A DNA stretch of 64,000 nucleotides from Turritopsis dohrnii (lineage: Eukaryota; Cnidaria; Hydrozoa; Anthoathecata; Oceaniidae). Of this stretch, positions 11,701 through 34,202 are shown one piece after another. The stretch spans positions 1-64,000 of the forward strand of contig BQMF02000371.1 of NCBI GenBank assembly GCA_027922465.2, given 5' to 3'. The position numbers and the translations under genes were made by a program. The notes below the pieces were generated by a model. That model searched no databases and was not told where the DNA came from. It worked only from the letters and a program-made list of their open reading frames with translations. How positions within the stretch are numbered: the stretch's first letter is position 1; each line of letters begins with the position of its first letter.

Positions 11701-14700
11701 TGACGACACGAAAATATCTTTGGTTGACCAATTAATTGAAAATAGAAATACTGATGACGTCATTTTGATACCGGACGGCGGTGATGACAAAGCAGATAGT
11801 GCTGAAAAGATCCCGTCGGAGAAAGAGTTGCGGAAACGGGAGAAGAGAATCGCAAAATTGTTGAAAGATTCTTTGAGTGGTGATGATTTGACGCCTGTTC
11901 AAGTCAACAATAACAAAAACATTATTAAATTGACAGATGGATACATGTCGGACGTATGCAACAGCTTGAGCGATACCACTGCTATGTCGAGAAAATATGA
12001 CGGATATATATCTGCTCCAGAGAATAATTATCACAAACCCGTTCAGATTGTAAGAGGCACCGTCCGTCAGCAAGCAAGCTTCGACGAATCTCTTCCCGAT
12101 ACTTCTAAGGAGGCTATCATTACAAAATTACTAGAATCTTTAAAACAATGCAACGATTTAGTGACATCGAGTGTTCAAGAAAGTACAGTTGACCAACCGG
12201 CAAATTTGCTACACTCTTCGGACAAACTACAATGTCTTAACACAATAGATAACGAATGTACAAAACACGTACCACTCGATTATCCATCCAGTTCATACTT
12301 AGAAAGGCCTGAAACTAACCTCGATGAACCAGAATCTTCTGACTGTCTGAAAACACAAACTGGAAAAAGTGACGAGAGAAGTTGCCCCAAAATAAAAAAT
12401 CTAGATCACGTGATCACGGTTTCCATGGTACCCGATTTTACCGTAGCTAAGAAACCAGCATTTAAAGAAATAGCTTCGAATACAAACATCCCTCCTCAAA
12501 GTTCATTGAGAACATCGAACGTTCGAGGTAGCAAGGGCAGTGTGGCCAGTCTAAATTCAGACGGTTTTCGGACGCCTCAGATCGAGCGATCATATTCTAA
12601 AGAAGACACCTGCAGTCTTGTGTCAGCATGCGAAAGCGATGCGTACGACAGCGACACCTATTCATCGTGCACGGCAAGTCCGGCAGTTCTCCGGCATCAA
12701 GGTCGACCGACGCGATTACGTTATCGCTGGTCAACTGTGTATGAAGAGGACGAAAATAAGAAAGAGATGTCGGATAAAAACATTACAAGTAACAAAACCA
12801 AGAAAAATCGAAGCATTTTTGTTGACAGTGAGCCCAAACCAGCTCGCATTCTTACGTCACCAAAGAAGCCTACCAAATCAGAAAAGAGCTTGTTATCTCC
12901 GAAAGCTGAGAAGAAAATATTATCCACGAAAAATGAAAAAAGTCTGTTATCTCCAAAAGCTGAGAAGAAGTTCCTGTCTCAGGTTGACGAAGTTGTAGTA
13001 AACAAGAAAAACAGTAAAAAATTCAACTTGTTATCTCCAAAATCTGAACGCAAACAACCCAACAGTTCTTACAAGCGAATGTCTGGTTGCAGCGACGCCA
13101 GCAGTGGTATTGGTTCCACCTCCTCGCAAAGTCAAACGTCTTCTCTACACAGCGGTGAAGAGATACACATTGAAGAACATAAAATCATTAAAGAACCAAG
13201 TAAATCAAAACTATGGCCGTTCAGGTAACTGAATTTATTTTCGTTACATCAGAGAAATTCTCTCTGGCATTTGATAGGGTCTTCCTGTTCACAATTGTAG
13301 CTTTATGGTATTCGAGTACTGCAAAAGAATTTTTGATACTTATTGCGATTTTTAGTCGATCAAAATCAAGAAAATGTCGTGCTTCATGCGGCTATATGAG
13401 TGACGGGAATTTAACCGACTCTTCGTCAGTAAGATCCAGTCGACGCTATCGTTTCTTTTCACGTTCAAGTAAGTACATTTACATTTTTCTTTCTTGTGTT
13501 CGTGTTTTGACTATAGTAAAAGGTGATGTGATAATCTTTATTAATGATTTACGAATGCATCCACTTGTTATTTCTCAATGTTTTTCTTTGTTGTTCTGAA
13601 TGTAAACAAAACGTGTCATTCCCTCAGGAACTTTAACATAACTTCTTCGCTGAAAAAACACTTACCATATTGACATAACCAATTATGGTATTGTTTCCTT
13701 TGAATGCTAAAGACGGAAGTATTACCATGGTTTAACCGACAGTGTTTGGTATAGAAATAAAATTGAGGGATTTTGCATTATATCTGACAATTGTATTTTC
13801 TTTAGAATCGTCTCTTTACAATGACGGCCATAGCAGTGGTTATGACACTTCAATAACAGAAGGGGGGACGACCAGTTGTGCCGAAGATTTGACGGACAGC
13901 GAGGCTGTACGTGCTAAAAAGAAAAAACGATTCCTGGGATTTCGCCGTCGTTCAACTAATGATTTGTCCTCGTCACGCGGACGTGTTAAAAAGCCTTTAT
14001 GGCTCGATAGCCGTCGATGCCAATCCGACGACGAAGGTGTTCAAATAAAAGTTTACGAAATTGACGGACCGCGACGAGTAAGTCACCGAAAATATCGATC
14101 TGAAGACGCTATGGTTAGTTTGATGTCACATTTGTATTTTCTTATATTTAAGCATCTGAGTTCGATATTTTTTATTTTCCTTTTACGAAAGTTCCGTATG
14201 ACCGATATCTTTATATGGTGAACCTTCCTTTAATAGTTCGACGAAGATTTTTATTTCAACCAACTTCAAACTGTTTTTTTCTTTTTCTTAGGGATCAAGA
14301 ATTCAACCAAGACGCATCGAAGAACTTAAAAAACATCGCGACCACTTGAAACGTGAGCTTCATTCAACTTTGGATATGTTTTCGCACGTGCACTCCCCAG
14401 CACAGTATTACAAATACAACTTCTACACAACCGGTATATAGACATTAACTTGCACACATGCACATCCCTACAAAACACCTTTCCCTGTTCGACAACAATC
14501 TTGAGTAAAACTGACCATGCCATATTAACACATACACAGTAACACATGACAACTAAACATGTTTTGATTTTTTAATGTTCTGCATGAAGATTCTGTGGAA
14601 ACAAAAAAAGCGATATCATTTGGAGGTTATCGATATAAATTGCGTATCGATATAAATCGCTTCACTATCGTTATTTTGTGTCCTTCCAAAAATGATGGAC

Positions 14701-15017
14701 TGTCAATGACTGACCTGGTTGCAAAGTTTCACAAATGGTGGCTATGAAGACGTCTGCTTATAGCATGCACAAGAAACTTTTTCTATTACTGGCGGCAAAA
14801 TCTTGCGAAGTTGTTAACTTAATTGCCCTTTTTAGAACCGGCGAAAATGTCGATATCAACCCCGACGCATGACAGCAACGACGATCAAAAAGCTGTCGAA
14901 GATTTAGAAAAGGAAAACGGAGCAATAAGTAGAAAGTTGAAAGTTCTCAAAAACCACATCCAGATCGTTACATGTTTTGATGCCAACACCGAAGGACGAA
15001 AAGTGACCCAAATCTAA
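5573..15017 (+). CDS. KIF26: KIF26/VAB-8-family kinesin-like protein, 14 coding exons
   Basis: Coding exons: 5573-5782, 8083-8362, 8440-8536, 8617-8792, 8869-9067, 9208-9499, 9765-9926, 10007-10096, 10276-10602, 11065-13224, 13356-13468, 13806-14113, 14292-14433, 14836-15017. All junctions are GT-AG with matching phases, giving about 1,577 residues once four single-base frame offsets are allowed. Recognised blocks, in order: an N-terminal CNNC / EYKRQAM motif; a motor of about residues 250-605 starting GKVSVMLRI; YLREDP and [45 protein letters not shown]; a Ser-rich [13 protein letters not shown] tract with [10 protein letters not shown]; and a C-terminal IKVYEID block ending in [15 protein letters not shown]26/VAB-8 proteins act in cell migration and axon guidance and are considered ATPase-deficient microtubule binders. 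The length is near that of vertebrate KIF26A/B. The ATG at 5573 abuts a possible splice acceptor, so the true start may lie upstream. Confidence 0.9.
5783..8082 (+). other. KIF26 intron 1, no feature beyond a TTG microsatellite
   Basis: 2.3-kb intron with donor GTAAAT and a polypyrimidine tract plus AG at 8072-8082. It holds a short TTG microsatellite near 7246-7267. The open frames inside it (for example near 6591-7001) have no recognisable similarity and a composition like the surrounding intron. I see no other element. Confidence 0.6.
8617..10602 (+). CDS. KIF26: KIF26 motor-domain exons with degenerate nucleotide-binding switches
   Basis: Exons 4-9 encode the kinesin fold. The P-loop reads GAANTGKS, which still fits GxxxxGK[ST]. 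The switch I region reads GQSSHMIF in place of the usual SSRSH, and switch II reads DLSYV in place of DLAGSE. The [14 protein letters not shown] helix is well kept. Loss of switch residues is typical of KIF26 and suggests weak or no ATP turnover here (inference). Frame offsets of +1 are needed near 8761-8764 (A4), in the A6 run before 8977, and in the A6 run near 10526-10534. Reading on without them would end the protein early or destroy the conserved blocks. Confidence 0.85.
11065..13224 (+). CDS. KIF26: KIF26 large stalk/regulatory exon
   Basis: A 2.16-kb exon following the motor. It opens with [14 protein letters not shown] and [10 protein letters not shown], both matching the post-motor region of KIF26A/B, then becomes low-complexity and rich in Ser, Lys, Asp and Glu. 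Acidic/phosphorylatable 'GYMSD' and 'GYISA' motifs recur, and near the end a short [15 protein letters not shown] unit is repeated three or four times (about 12885-13065). It ends in phase 2 at an AG-GTAACT donor and joins the [16 protein letters not shown] exon at 13356. A +1 frame offset at an A6 run near 11451-11457 separates its two open parts. Confidence 0.85.
13356..15017 (+). CDS. KIF26: KIF26 C-terminal exons
   Basis: Exons 11-14. The first encodes [16 protein letters not shown], then [13 protein letters not shown] and basic [17 protein letters not shown] sequence, followed by the KIF26 signature [13 protein letters not shown]. The exon at 14292-14433 is predicted helical ([17 protein letters not shown]), and the last exon (14836-15017) carries a coiled segment and the conserved terminal IVTCFDA motif before TAA. 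All phases agree (2, 1, 0, 1). The intact C-terminal signature shows the gene is complete at its 3' end. An AATAAA at 15855-15860 is a possible, rather distant, polyadenylation signal. Confidence 0.85.
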
Positions 15018-16295
15018 TGAAAGAATGCAATGTAACTGAAGTGCCAAAGGCAGGATACCAGGTCTCTGATTTTGTAGATATTACCACTGAAAAGATTTTA
15101 TATTTTAGTATCCTCTCTATATAGGGTGGATTATATATACATATATGTTGTATAATGTCGTACTGTTTGTTTTAAAACGAATTAATGTATTTCCTAGAAG
15201 AAGAGTTGTTATAATAATTTCGTCGTGTTATGTCACATTATCTTTTGGTGTTTTCTGTCCCAGCTTTCCATTTGAGGAAATATCAACTGAAACGTTAAGC
15301 ATGACGTGTTATGTCATGTCCTGAGCTAGTTTCCTATCCATAACTGTGTATGACTATTTTAAAGAACTTAGAAAGGCCTAAGAAATTTACCAATCCAGAC
15401 GGTAGCCGAGAGCAGCGTGAGTAGTTAGTTAATTTCAAGCAAACATTTAGTGGTTTATGAAAAGTGAGCATAGCCGAAGGGTAAATGTTTCGGGAATGTT
15501 TTTTTAATCCTTCAAGTATGTTATTTATTATAAACGAGGCAATAGCTGCTGTGACGTCATTTCCGAAAAAGGTCTTTTATAAGTTTGTACGTCACTATGC
15601 TCAAGTTAGCGTAAACAAAAGAGCTAGTTGCTTTGTAAACATACCAAAACATAAATTGCTAAAATGCTCGAGATACTGTGATACCATTCCTGTGTGGCGA
15701 AAGTCAGTTAGCTTGTACTTTCTTAGTTTTCAACTGACAACTTTCCATATATGGAAAACTAGGACTCAACTTGAAGGAAACGAGCAAAAAAAGCGTGTAG
15801 CCTGGATCCCATAATGATGTGTTGAACATCAGCGTTTTTCATAATTTCTATTTTAATAAAATACATCCAGAAACTCATCATGTCTATGCAAAAAAATCAA
15901 AATAAATAAAATTGAATATCTGGACGAGAACCGACAATATTCTCGCATAAATTCTGATGAAATTATCGAAAACCAATTTACCTCCAGTGAGGTTTAAGGT
16001 ATATCCAACACAACAGTAAAAACAAAACAAAAATTATCGAAGGAAAAGTTTGGCTTCTAGTTACGTCTTAACCGTCTGTGAACATATGGAAATAAAATAA
16101 AAAAAGTTATTTCTTAGTCGAATTTCCCATAAATAAATTTTACATCAGCTCTGTTCTTTTTGAAGTAGGCAACAAAAAGATCCACACAAAACCACACATT
16201 TGTACTTGAACGGCCATGCAAAATCCATGTTTATGCTTTCACATGCCGACTTGTTAACAAGCCTGACTTTTCATATAAGATGTTCATATAAGATA
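15018..16295. other. Convergent 3' interval between KIF26 and ICA1
   Basis: About 1.3 kb that must hold both 3' untranslated regions, since the two genes face each other. A plus-strand AATAAA lies at 15855-15860 and a TGACGTCA palindrome at 15552-15559. The open frame at 15485-15814 has no recognisable similarity and is not called. Confidence 0.6.
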
Positions 16296-27030
<10,735 letters not shown>

Positions 27031-27559
27031 TATAACTGATTAACCTAAATGTATTTTCATATTTTATTGTCTCCCTAAGTGAAAAAGACAGTAACATCAA
27101 TGTTAACTTTTGTTCTTTCTAGGAAAAAGGGAAGATCTTAAGGGAAGATCTTAAAGGAAGAAATTTCATGCTTTCATCTCAAGTCAAAATTTAATAACTT
27201 TCGTGATTTTCTATATAGGGCAAATTGTTGTGCATTATTCGTTAGAATAGGAAAATTAAATATTTGAAATTATGCTATTTGAACAAAAAAATTCTGAAAG
27301 TTATTTAATTTTTTCTTAAAAGCTATCTGAAAAAAAATGTTGGTTTTATGACATAGAGAGTAAGAAGAAATTAAGAAGAGGAAAATAGTCAGTTCAAGGA
27401 AAAAAAACAACTGATAATGATGTTGATTTGGACATTTGCTATTCGTAAAACATTCATTGGCATACTTGTGGGTTTTGTGTCATATATTTTAGGATGAATT
27501 GGAAGAAATGTGCAGGGAGTTTGATCCTGAGAAGTTAGTGGAGATAACATGTGAAAAGA

Positions 27560-27906
27560 TTAAAAACCATGTTCAAACAAATCAGTTTTCATAACAGGTT
27601 GTGTAGGTAGATAGATATATGCCCTCTGAATGGGTCCTACCCACGAACGAGTAGAAATCACAGCCCCAGTCAGACAATGTAACTTGTGTAGAATCTCGTG
27701 AGAGCCACAACACGCCGCAATGTCTGAAGTATCTACCCACACTCTTATATCAGAGCTGTAGTACCCAGTTTCCCTCACATGGCATGGGTCGACCGGGGCG
27801 AAGGAACATTCACTTTCCAAGTGAAACGTAGTGATGCACTGGATATCGAACCTAGACCTCCCAGTCGGATGGCAAGTACGATGACCACTACACCACTACC
27901 ACAGGT
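27560..27906 (-). mobile_element. tRNA-derived SINE, copy 1
   Basis: Reading the minus strand from about 27906, a tRNA-like head carries GTGGTGTAGTGGTCATCG (A-box-like) and GGTTCGATATCC (B-box-like, 27841-27852). A body follows containing CCATGCCATGTGAGGGAAA. The same head-and-body order recurs at 47580-47836. RNA polymerase III would be the expected driver. The head is too degenerate for a working tRNA. Confidence 0.65.
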
Positions 27907-28007
27907 AGTATTTGAAACCATAAATATAACAACAACTTTTAAAATTTAAGGCTCTTCAAAAACAAGCAAGTTATTTGGGTATGTTTTTAGTTGACACTAT
28001 ACCGTAA

Positions 28008-28061
28008 AGCAGGGTGACTTCGATCAGCAGGGTGACTTCGATCAGCGGGGTGACTTCAATC
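28008..28061. repeat. Three tandem 18-bp units
   Basis: The unit AGCAGGGTGACTTCGATC occurs three times head to tail (28008-28025, 28026-28043, 28044-28061), the last with two substitutions. Function unknown. Confidence 0.85.
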
Positions 28062-28757
28062 AGTAAAAATAAACTGTTAAAACTCTGAAATTAAAGTTCG
28101 TTTTTCACATTTTTTAAGATTTTCATTTAGATTCCTATTGTAAAATATCATCAGAATCATCAATCAATTTCTTCCGAAATTAACGATGAAAAACATTAAA
28201 ATTTCACCACTTTCATCGCTCTACGTCGTATTCAAGCGTCTAGCCTGGACATTTTTTGTACACATATGTGAAGTATAGAGGCTGAATGTAAAAAAATTAT
28301 ATGTCTGAAAGAAATTCTGTTCTTCACCACAATATTCTGTTCTTCTTTTCCTTTATTCCTTTATCAATAATATTGTGTATTATATCGCTATAAGTTACAT
28401 GTTCGCAAAACTTCATGAAAAGTCATCGTATCTCATGAGAGATTTAATGACTTACTGAAGAAATTTTAAAAAGCGTGCTCTTTCCCCATGATGATAGATC
28501 TCAAAAATTTCGTTTAAGACACAATGAAATTTCAAAGTTAATTTTGTATCGTATTAACGAGGGTCACACGTGTGAATGTTCTAAATATCTTTTGTTTTAC
28601 TAACATTCACTGATCTTTTACGGTCGAACATTTACCGTGGATGAGAAATGGTGGTCTGTTAATATTGTAAATAATGGCGCTTTAAAAACATTGCCAAATA
28701 TAATTATAAGTAATTTGGCGCTTCTCATAAGCTGTTCATAATGGCTTATTTATATTA

Positions 28758-29136
28758 GGGGACATCAACAATGGATTTTGGAATCACATAAGTGGCATTT
28801 GGCCGTTAAGGTTCAGCCCCACTCCCCAATTGTAGCAGCAAATGCCTTTAAATTTCAACCATTTTAGATTTCGAGTTTTTGATTTTGAGTATTGTCGGTC
28901 TCGTATAAATTTCTTTGCCTCATGCTACAGGAACTTGTCGGCCTTTACTTGTTTGGCTGTTTGTTTCACTTTTTTGGAACTAAAACGAAAGAAAATAAAC
29001 GGTTTCTGATTATACCAATTACAAATCTCGATATGGAGATTTTTTAATCATTTTAGCGGCATTGGATCTGATACCCCCTCCCACTAAATGGCCAAAATGC
29101 CGCTATCTCATTCAAAAATCGATTGTCGATGTCCCC
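28758..29136. mobile_element. PIF/Harbinger-like MITE with TTA duplication
   Basis: Ends GGGGACATCAACAATGGATTTT and, reverse-complemented, GGGGACATCGACAATCGATTTT, flanked by TTA at 28755-28757 and 29137-29139. A three-base TTA/TAA duplication is typical of PIF/Harbinger. There is no coding sequence in the 379 bp. Confidence 0.65.
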
Positions 29137-30202
29137 TTACTAACTTGAATTGAGTATATCAATTAACTAGGCATCCCTTCCCAATAATTATTGGAATATT
29201 ATCAATATTATATAGATGAATTACGCCTGTTTTGAATTCTTACTAAACCACACAGGTTTTTAACTGAAATAGAAGAAGATTTGGTGTATAAAGCTTTATA
29301 CTGGCAGGCATCACATCATGCATGCAAAAAAATGAATAGATACTTCCATCAATCACCTAGTCATATGTCGACATATCATAAAAAACAGCATGATTCATTA
29401 TCATAGCATTCATCTAGCTGATTCTCATAACACAAATCACCCTCTCCTAGCAACAAGAGTTCGATCACATATAAAAAAAAATTAGAGTCCATCAGCAGAT
29501 CAGGCAGAAAATAAAAAGTACGTGGAAATATCTAATTTTTTAATTCCAACTAAAACAGGAAGAATACGGAAACAATACAGCTATTCAGGAATATATATTC
29601 TTGAACTCTCTTTTCCTTTAATCGATTAACCAATGACAAACAACATGGTAACACGGTAATTCTGAACATTCAATTTAAGGAAATGATCTCATGGCATAAA
29701 AATATAAACAAAGTAGTTTTCTGCCATTTCTGTGACTTTTTGAGCTGGCATTCGATTTACGCATGCGTATAAATTTTGCGAAGTAAATCATGAAGAGCAA
29801 GTTTGCACTTTTTTTACCAACATAAATATATGCGGACTCATGATGAGACAACACATAGCTAGAGTTTGAAAAACATGGGCCGCTGAAGCTTTTTTGTTTT
29901 AGGGGGGCTGAAGATATAGTATCCCCCGCAGGCCCAACCATGGTTGAGTCGAAGAGTCCGAAAATTTTTTTAAGATTTCAATCACTCTAGGTTGCCGGAA
30001 AACGCCCTCATACAACGATATTTTGGCTTGAGAAAACTAACAAATTCACATAGATTATTGCTTATGGCTTGCAGGGAATTATATATTATGCAAAAAATGT
30101 CGCTTAAACTTAAGCCGGATTTCCACTTACGTATTTTGACCAAACAAACGAAAAAATATAAAAACGGAATGCCTAAAAGAATTGATAAACATCATTGTCA
30201 TA

Positions 30203-30914
30203 CAGTGGAACCTCCTTAAAGCGGACACATCTGTTAGCCGGACAAAACATTTTGTCCCGGACGAATCCTTAATAAACTCTTATAAAGAAACCTCCCCAAA
30301 GCCGACAATGTCTAAAGCGCGCACCTCCATAAAGTGGACATTTATCCAGGTCCCGCACGACAATTGTAAAATGTACCTCTATAAAGCGGACAACGAAAAA
30401 TCTCGACAACAGCATCAAAATTCAGTATTTTATTTCTTTTCTTTTTTCTTTTTTTCTAAACATGTATTTACAATAGTTTCTGTTTTTTATCATAAAGTTT
30501 ATTTTATTTGTTAGCAAATTAACTTGGAATATACATCGTATCTCTAACCCATAGCTCCCCGGTTAACAATTATCCAATCACCTCTGCTTCCATATGCCTC
30601 ACAACACTACCATCATTTAATACAACCACGGCATATTTGTCGTATTCATTCTTTTCTTCTGTAACACATAAATAACTTCTACCTTCAACTGGAAACAATT
30701 TTTGTTTAGAGACATGAAATCCTTTTTTGAATGTTTTTTTGCCTGTTGGGGTAGCAACGGGTAATATAGGCATGCTCAATGGGTTCCCGACTTAGGATTA
30801 AAATTTCCTCCGATTTTCTGACCAAAATAAGCAAAACCTCTCCAAGGCGGACCCCTCTCTAAAGCGGACAAAATCTCTGGTCCCGTAAGTGTCCGCTTTA
30901 TGGAGGTTCCACTA
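30203..30914. mobile_element. Tigger/pogo-like non-autonomous element
   Basis: Left end CAGTGGAACCTCCTTAAAGC after TA, right end matching as an inverted repeat (GGAGGTTCCACT) before TA. Many AAAGCGGACA-type subterminal repeats point inward from both sides. Inside, a minus-strand frame at 30570-30779 encodes a short conserved-looking segment containing EEKNEYDKYAVVVLNDG. It resembles small domains carried by some animal transposons; its role is unknown. Confidence 0.65.
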
Positions 30915-31269
30915 TAATTCAGTAACTTTGAGTTAACAGATCTTTTGAATTGATTGAGACACTGGCAGTTCTTTTCTGCATTTTGTAAAATATTGTTCCA
31001 TAAGGTAGGATTACGATATAGAATGGCGAAAGTGCTTATTTTAAGGCGTTTTGAGGGATTTTAAAGTTGTTTTCCGAGTATCTAGTATTACATTTATTAT
31101 TGATGGTAAAAAATTGTTTATGAAAAATTATTGGGGTTAAGTCAGGTTTATTTTTAAGCATAAAAAGTAATTAGGATCCCAAGTTTGCTTAATAAAGGTT
31201 TGGAGGGAGTACATCGATCTACTCCAAAAATAATCCTGCAAGCGTGCTTGATACGCTTAGATCCGCTAG

Positions 31270-31860
31270 TGACTCGTAATGACGGTAATATATCAGTATA
31301 AGTATACAGCAGGAAGCCCACTCATACTGATCAATATCTTAACTACACTTCAAATCATCAATTGTCCTGTAAAGAAAGTCTCCTCTTTGTTTAGAGCGCT
31401 CAACGCAGTTAGTGGAGAAAATGACCTAAAGGAAGAAATCTCTCATATCAACAATGCCTTGATTGCAAATGGGTACTCTAGACAACTAAAAAAGTTGAAA
31501 CTAAAATCAACAGTATAGGCGGTAGAATTAATGATGCGGAGGATGAAACAGTAGCAACAGTGTCAATGCTTTATATACCCGAGACCAAGTGATGTACTTC
31601 GTTGAGCCTATATTTCACTCTAAAAACACACTGCGTAGTTTACTGTCAAATTCAAATCAAATACAAGTCTTGAAGATCAATGGTGTAATATTGTCCATGA
31701 AATCCCTTGCAAGGATTGCAATGCTGTACATCGGAGAAACAACAACCTGTTCAAGAACATATGAGAGACTTAGATTCTTACCTTGAACATATAGCCAAAA
31801 AAATAATTTCAAACTTTGCTCGTCGGACAGCTGTAGCTTGTCGTAGCCAAAATAAACTGG
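31270..31860 (+). pseudogene. Penelope-like element fragment with GIY-YIG-type tail, degraded
   Basis: Plus-strand fragments read EISHINNALIANGYS, then, after stops and frame changes, FHSKNTLRSLLSNSNQIQ, then HEIPCKDCNAV and YIGET. This is the order at the end of a Penelope-like reverse transcriptase, where the linker leads into a GIY-YIG endonuclease with an IPCxxC motif. Several stops and frame shifts make it non-functional. Confidence 0.55.
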
Positions 31861-32248
31861 CTTGTTCATGACATGATAAACTCTGACTTGATTATCTTTT
31901 TTTTCTTTTTTAAGACCGAATCATCTGCAACACTGGATTGAGCTAACTTCATCACAAGGAAGAAATGCATATTTTTCCTGATACAAAGACAAAAAACACC
32001 TGACATAAGACATTCTTAAACTTCGAGACTATATAGGTGACTAACGCACCTGGTAGAAGACAATGTTTTCACTGAGGGGGCTATTTACCGCACAGGAGAT
32101 AATGTGTAAATGATACCTAGCTACACGAAAGAAATAATTCTTTCATTTTTGTTGTTTTCTATTCTTCTTTCCTTGACTGTTAAGAAAAAGTGGAAAGAAA
32201 TACATTTCTCGCGGATTCAAATGCTGTGTATATTGCAGTTGTGTGTTA

Positions 32249-32535
32249 TACACGTTTGTTAATAAGCAACAATACTACTAGGATCTTAGAAAAATTAGCA
32301 ACATGAAATTTTGAAATGATGATGCAACACTACAGCACACTTCTTATAATTGTTGCAGTAGGTTTGCAACCTTGTACGCTCTATGTAATGATTTCAATGT
32401 CCTAGACTTTATTATACTTGATATAATCAAACAGCTAAAAAGTACACGGATGGTTTTCAAAACGATTTGCAATACATTAAGCAACACAACTACTAAAAAT
32501 GGTCATTTTTTAAGCAACGTTACTACTTGCGTCTG
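32249..32535 (-). repeat. Truncated copy of the GTTGCTTA-type element
   Basis: Starts with ACACGTTTGTTAATAAGCAAC and shares, in opposite orientation, the internal stretch ACGCTCTATGTAATGATTT plus following bases with the element at 34203-34729. The far end is missing. Confidence 0.5.
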
Positions 32536-32627
32536 ATCTTGATTGAGGTCCGTTACAAATTTTGTAAATTCTATTTATACTTTCGAAAAACCTTTGTTTG
32601 ATATTGTTTCATAAACTGTTTTTTATA

Positions 32628-33200
32628 TACCTTATCGGTAAAAACAAAAGTCGGCAAAAATGTTAATCGGCAAAAATGTTAGTCGCCAAAAAAATTAGTC
32701 ACTTCTTGGACAAAATTTAGTCACTTTTTGCCGACTAAATTTTCGAGTTTAGTCACCTTTTGCCGATCAATTTCCAAGACAAAAAATGTCGAAGAAAGTT
32801 TGGATAATTTGAAAGTTTTTTCAATAAAATACAACACCAAAAAGAAAAATTAGGTAAATTAGGTTAATTAGCCAATTTCAATAACAGTTTTTCTCTTCTG
32901 TGTATTTTCGTAATTTTGTTCTTTTTGACACGTCCTGTTCTTGTTCAGTTTGTGTTTGTCCTAGCGGCACTTGTTCTTCTTCATACAATTTGATTTCAAT
33001 TTTCATATTACCGCAAAAAGCACAGAGAAGAAAAATCGGCAAAAAGAAGTTTGGCAAGTAGTTTTTGGGAAAAAAAATCGGCAAAAAAGTTAAGTCGGTA
33101 CAAACAAAGTCGGTAAAAAAGTTTGGTCGGTAAAAAAAATATTAGTCAGCTAGTCTAAATTTAGTCACTTTTTACCGACTCTTTTTTTACCGATAAGGTA
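32628..33200. mobile_element. MITE with TACCTTATCGGTAAAA ends
   Basis: Perfect terminal inverted repeats TACCTTATCGGTAAAAA at 32628 and 33200, with TA as likely target duplication (Tc1/mariner type, inferred). The interior is packed with AGTCGGCAAAAA / TTTTTACCGACT motifs in both orientations. The open frame at 32878-33084 is part of this repeat and is not a gene. Confidence 0.65.
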
Positions 33201-33308
33201 GCCCATAAAGCTTCCAATAAAATTATTTTTTGTGGCACAACGGTTGTGCAACCGTTTTTAAAACTTTTGTGTACTGCAATTAACATAAGATAAGATAAGA
33301 TACATATA

Positions 33309-33923
33309 CAGTGTGTATCAAAATGTCTTATCCACCAACTTTCAAGACGCATATCTCATTAAATATCTGATAAAATATTGTGAATTTTATACCACAAGAA
33401 AGAGCCTTTCATGCTCTATCCGTTAATATAAAATGTTTCCCAAAATATTGGTTCTTCGAAAAGATATTGAAGAAAAATTCAACGTTTTGGCTCATTAAAT
33501 TCTTAAAAGTCAATTAACTGACATGCTAATGACTGTTTAATGATGTAATAATCTTTTGTTGTGCTGATGAAACCTTTAGAAAGTTTTAAGTACAGCTTTG
33601 CGTATTAATTTCCCATAACAACTGATCTTAAAAATTTTAAATTAAAAGTTTTTACTGTGTGATGATATGTAATTTTTTTATTGTGTTTACAAATGGCCTT
33701 CATTGTAAAATGAGTTAATTGACTTTTAAGAATTTAGTGAACCAAATCGTTGAGTTTTTCTTCAATATCTTTTCGAAGAACAAATATTTTAGCAAACATT
33801 TTATATTAACGGATAGAGCATGAAAAGCTCTTTCTCGTGATATAAAATTCACAATATTTTATCAGACATGTAATGAAATATACGCCTTGAAAGTTGGTGG
33901 ATAAGACATTTTAATACACACTG
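33309..33923. mobile_element. Foldback element with about 210-bp inverted arms
   Basis: Arms 33309 to about 33520 and about 33712-33923 are inverted copies of roughly 90% identity, starting CAGTGTGTATCAAAATGTC and flanked by TA (33307-33308, 33924-33925). The central spacer is about 200 bp. Ends and TA duplication fit a Tc1/mariner-derived MITE with very long inverted repeats. Transcription would give a long hairpin. Confidence 0.75.
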
Positions 33924-33946
33924 TAGTTTCAACTCTAAGATAATAC

Positions 33947-34186
33947 AATACACCTTTCCCGTAATTGATTGCGCAATACTTTTTACCATACTCCGCCTCG
34001 TTTTCGCAAAGGCTGATATGGTAACAGAATGGCACGGGACTCATTTCAGTAATGAGCAATTAGTGTAATGATTGTGATAGTGATAATGATTGAGCACGGG
34101 AGATTCGGTTGTCATGGTATAGCATATTGAAAACGAGGTAGAGCATGATAAAAATATTGCGCAATCAATTACGGGAAAGGTGTATT
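33947..34186. mobile_element. MITE with AATACACCTTTCCCGTAATT ends
   Basis: About 60-bp terminal inverted repeats, AATACACCTTTCCCGTAATT onward, at 33947 and 34186, immediately next to the foldback element. Interior 120 bp non-coding. Family uncertain. Confidence 0.6.
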
Positions 34187-34202
34187 ATTTTCCGTAACAA
34201 AT

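Noticed and set aside
12618..12998. 126-codon frame overlapping KIF26 exon 10
   Set aside because: Out-of-frame shadow of the real KIF26 reading frame.
8617..15017. KIF26 as a dead pseudogene
   Set aside because: Introns, splice sites and conserved blocks are intact from the N-terminal cysteines to the C-terminal CFDA motif. A real pseudogene would show stops and damage spread along the 1.8-kb open part of exon 10 too.
27835..27906. Functional tRNA gene
   Set aside because: A- and B-box-like sequences are present, but no clean acceptor stem pairing was found, and the head continues into a repeated SINE body.
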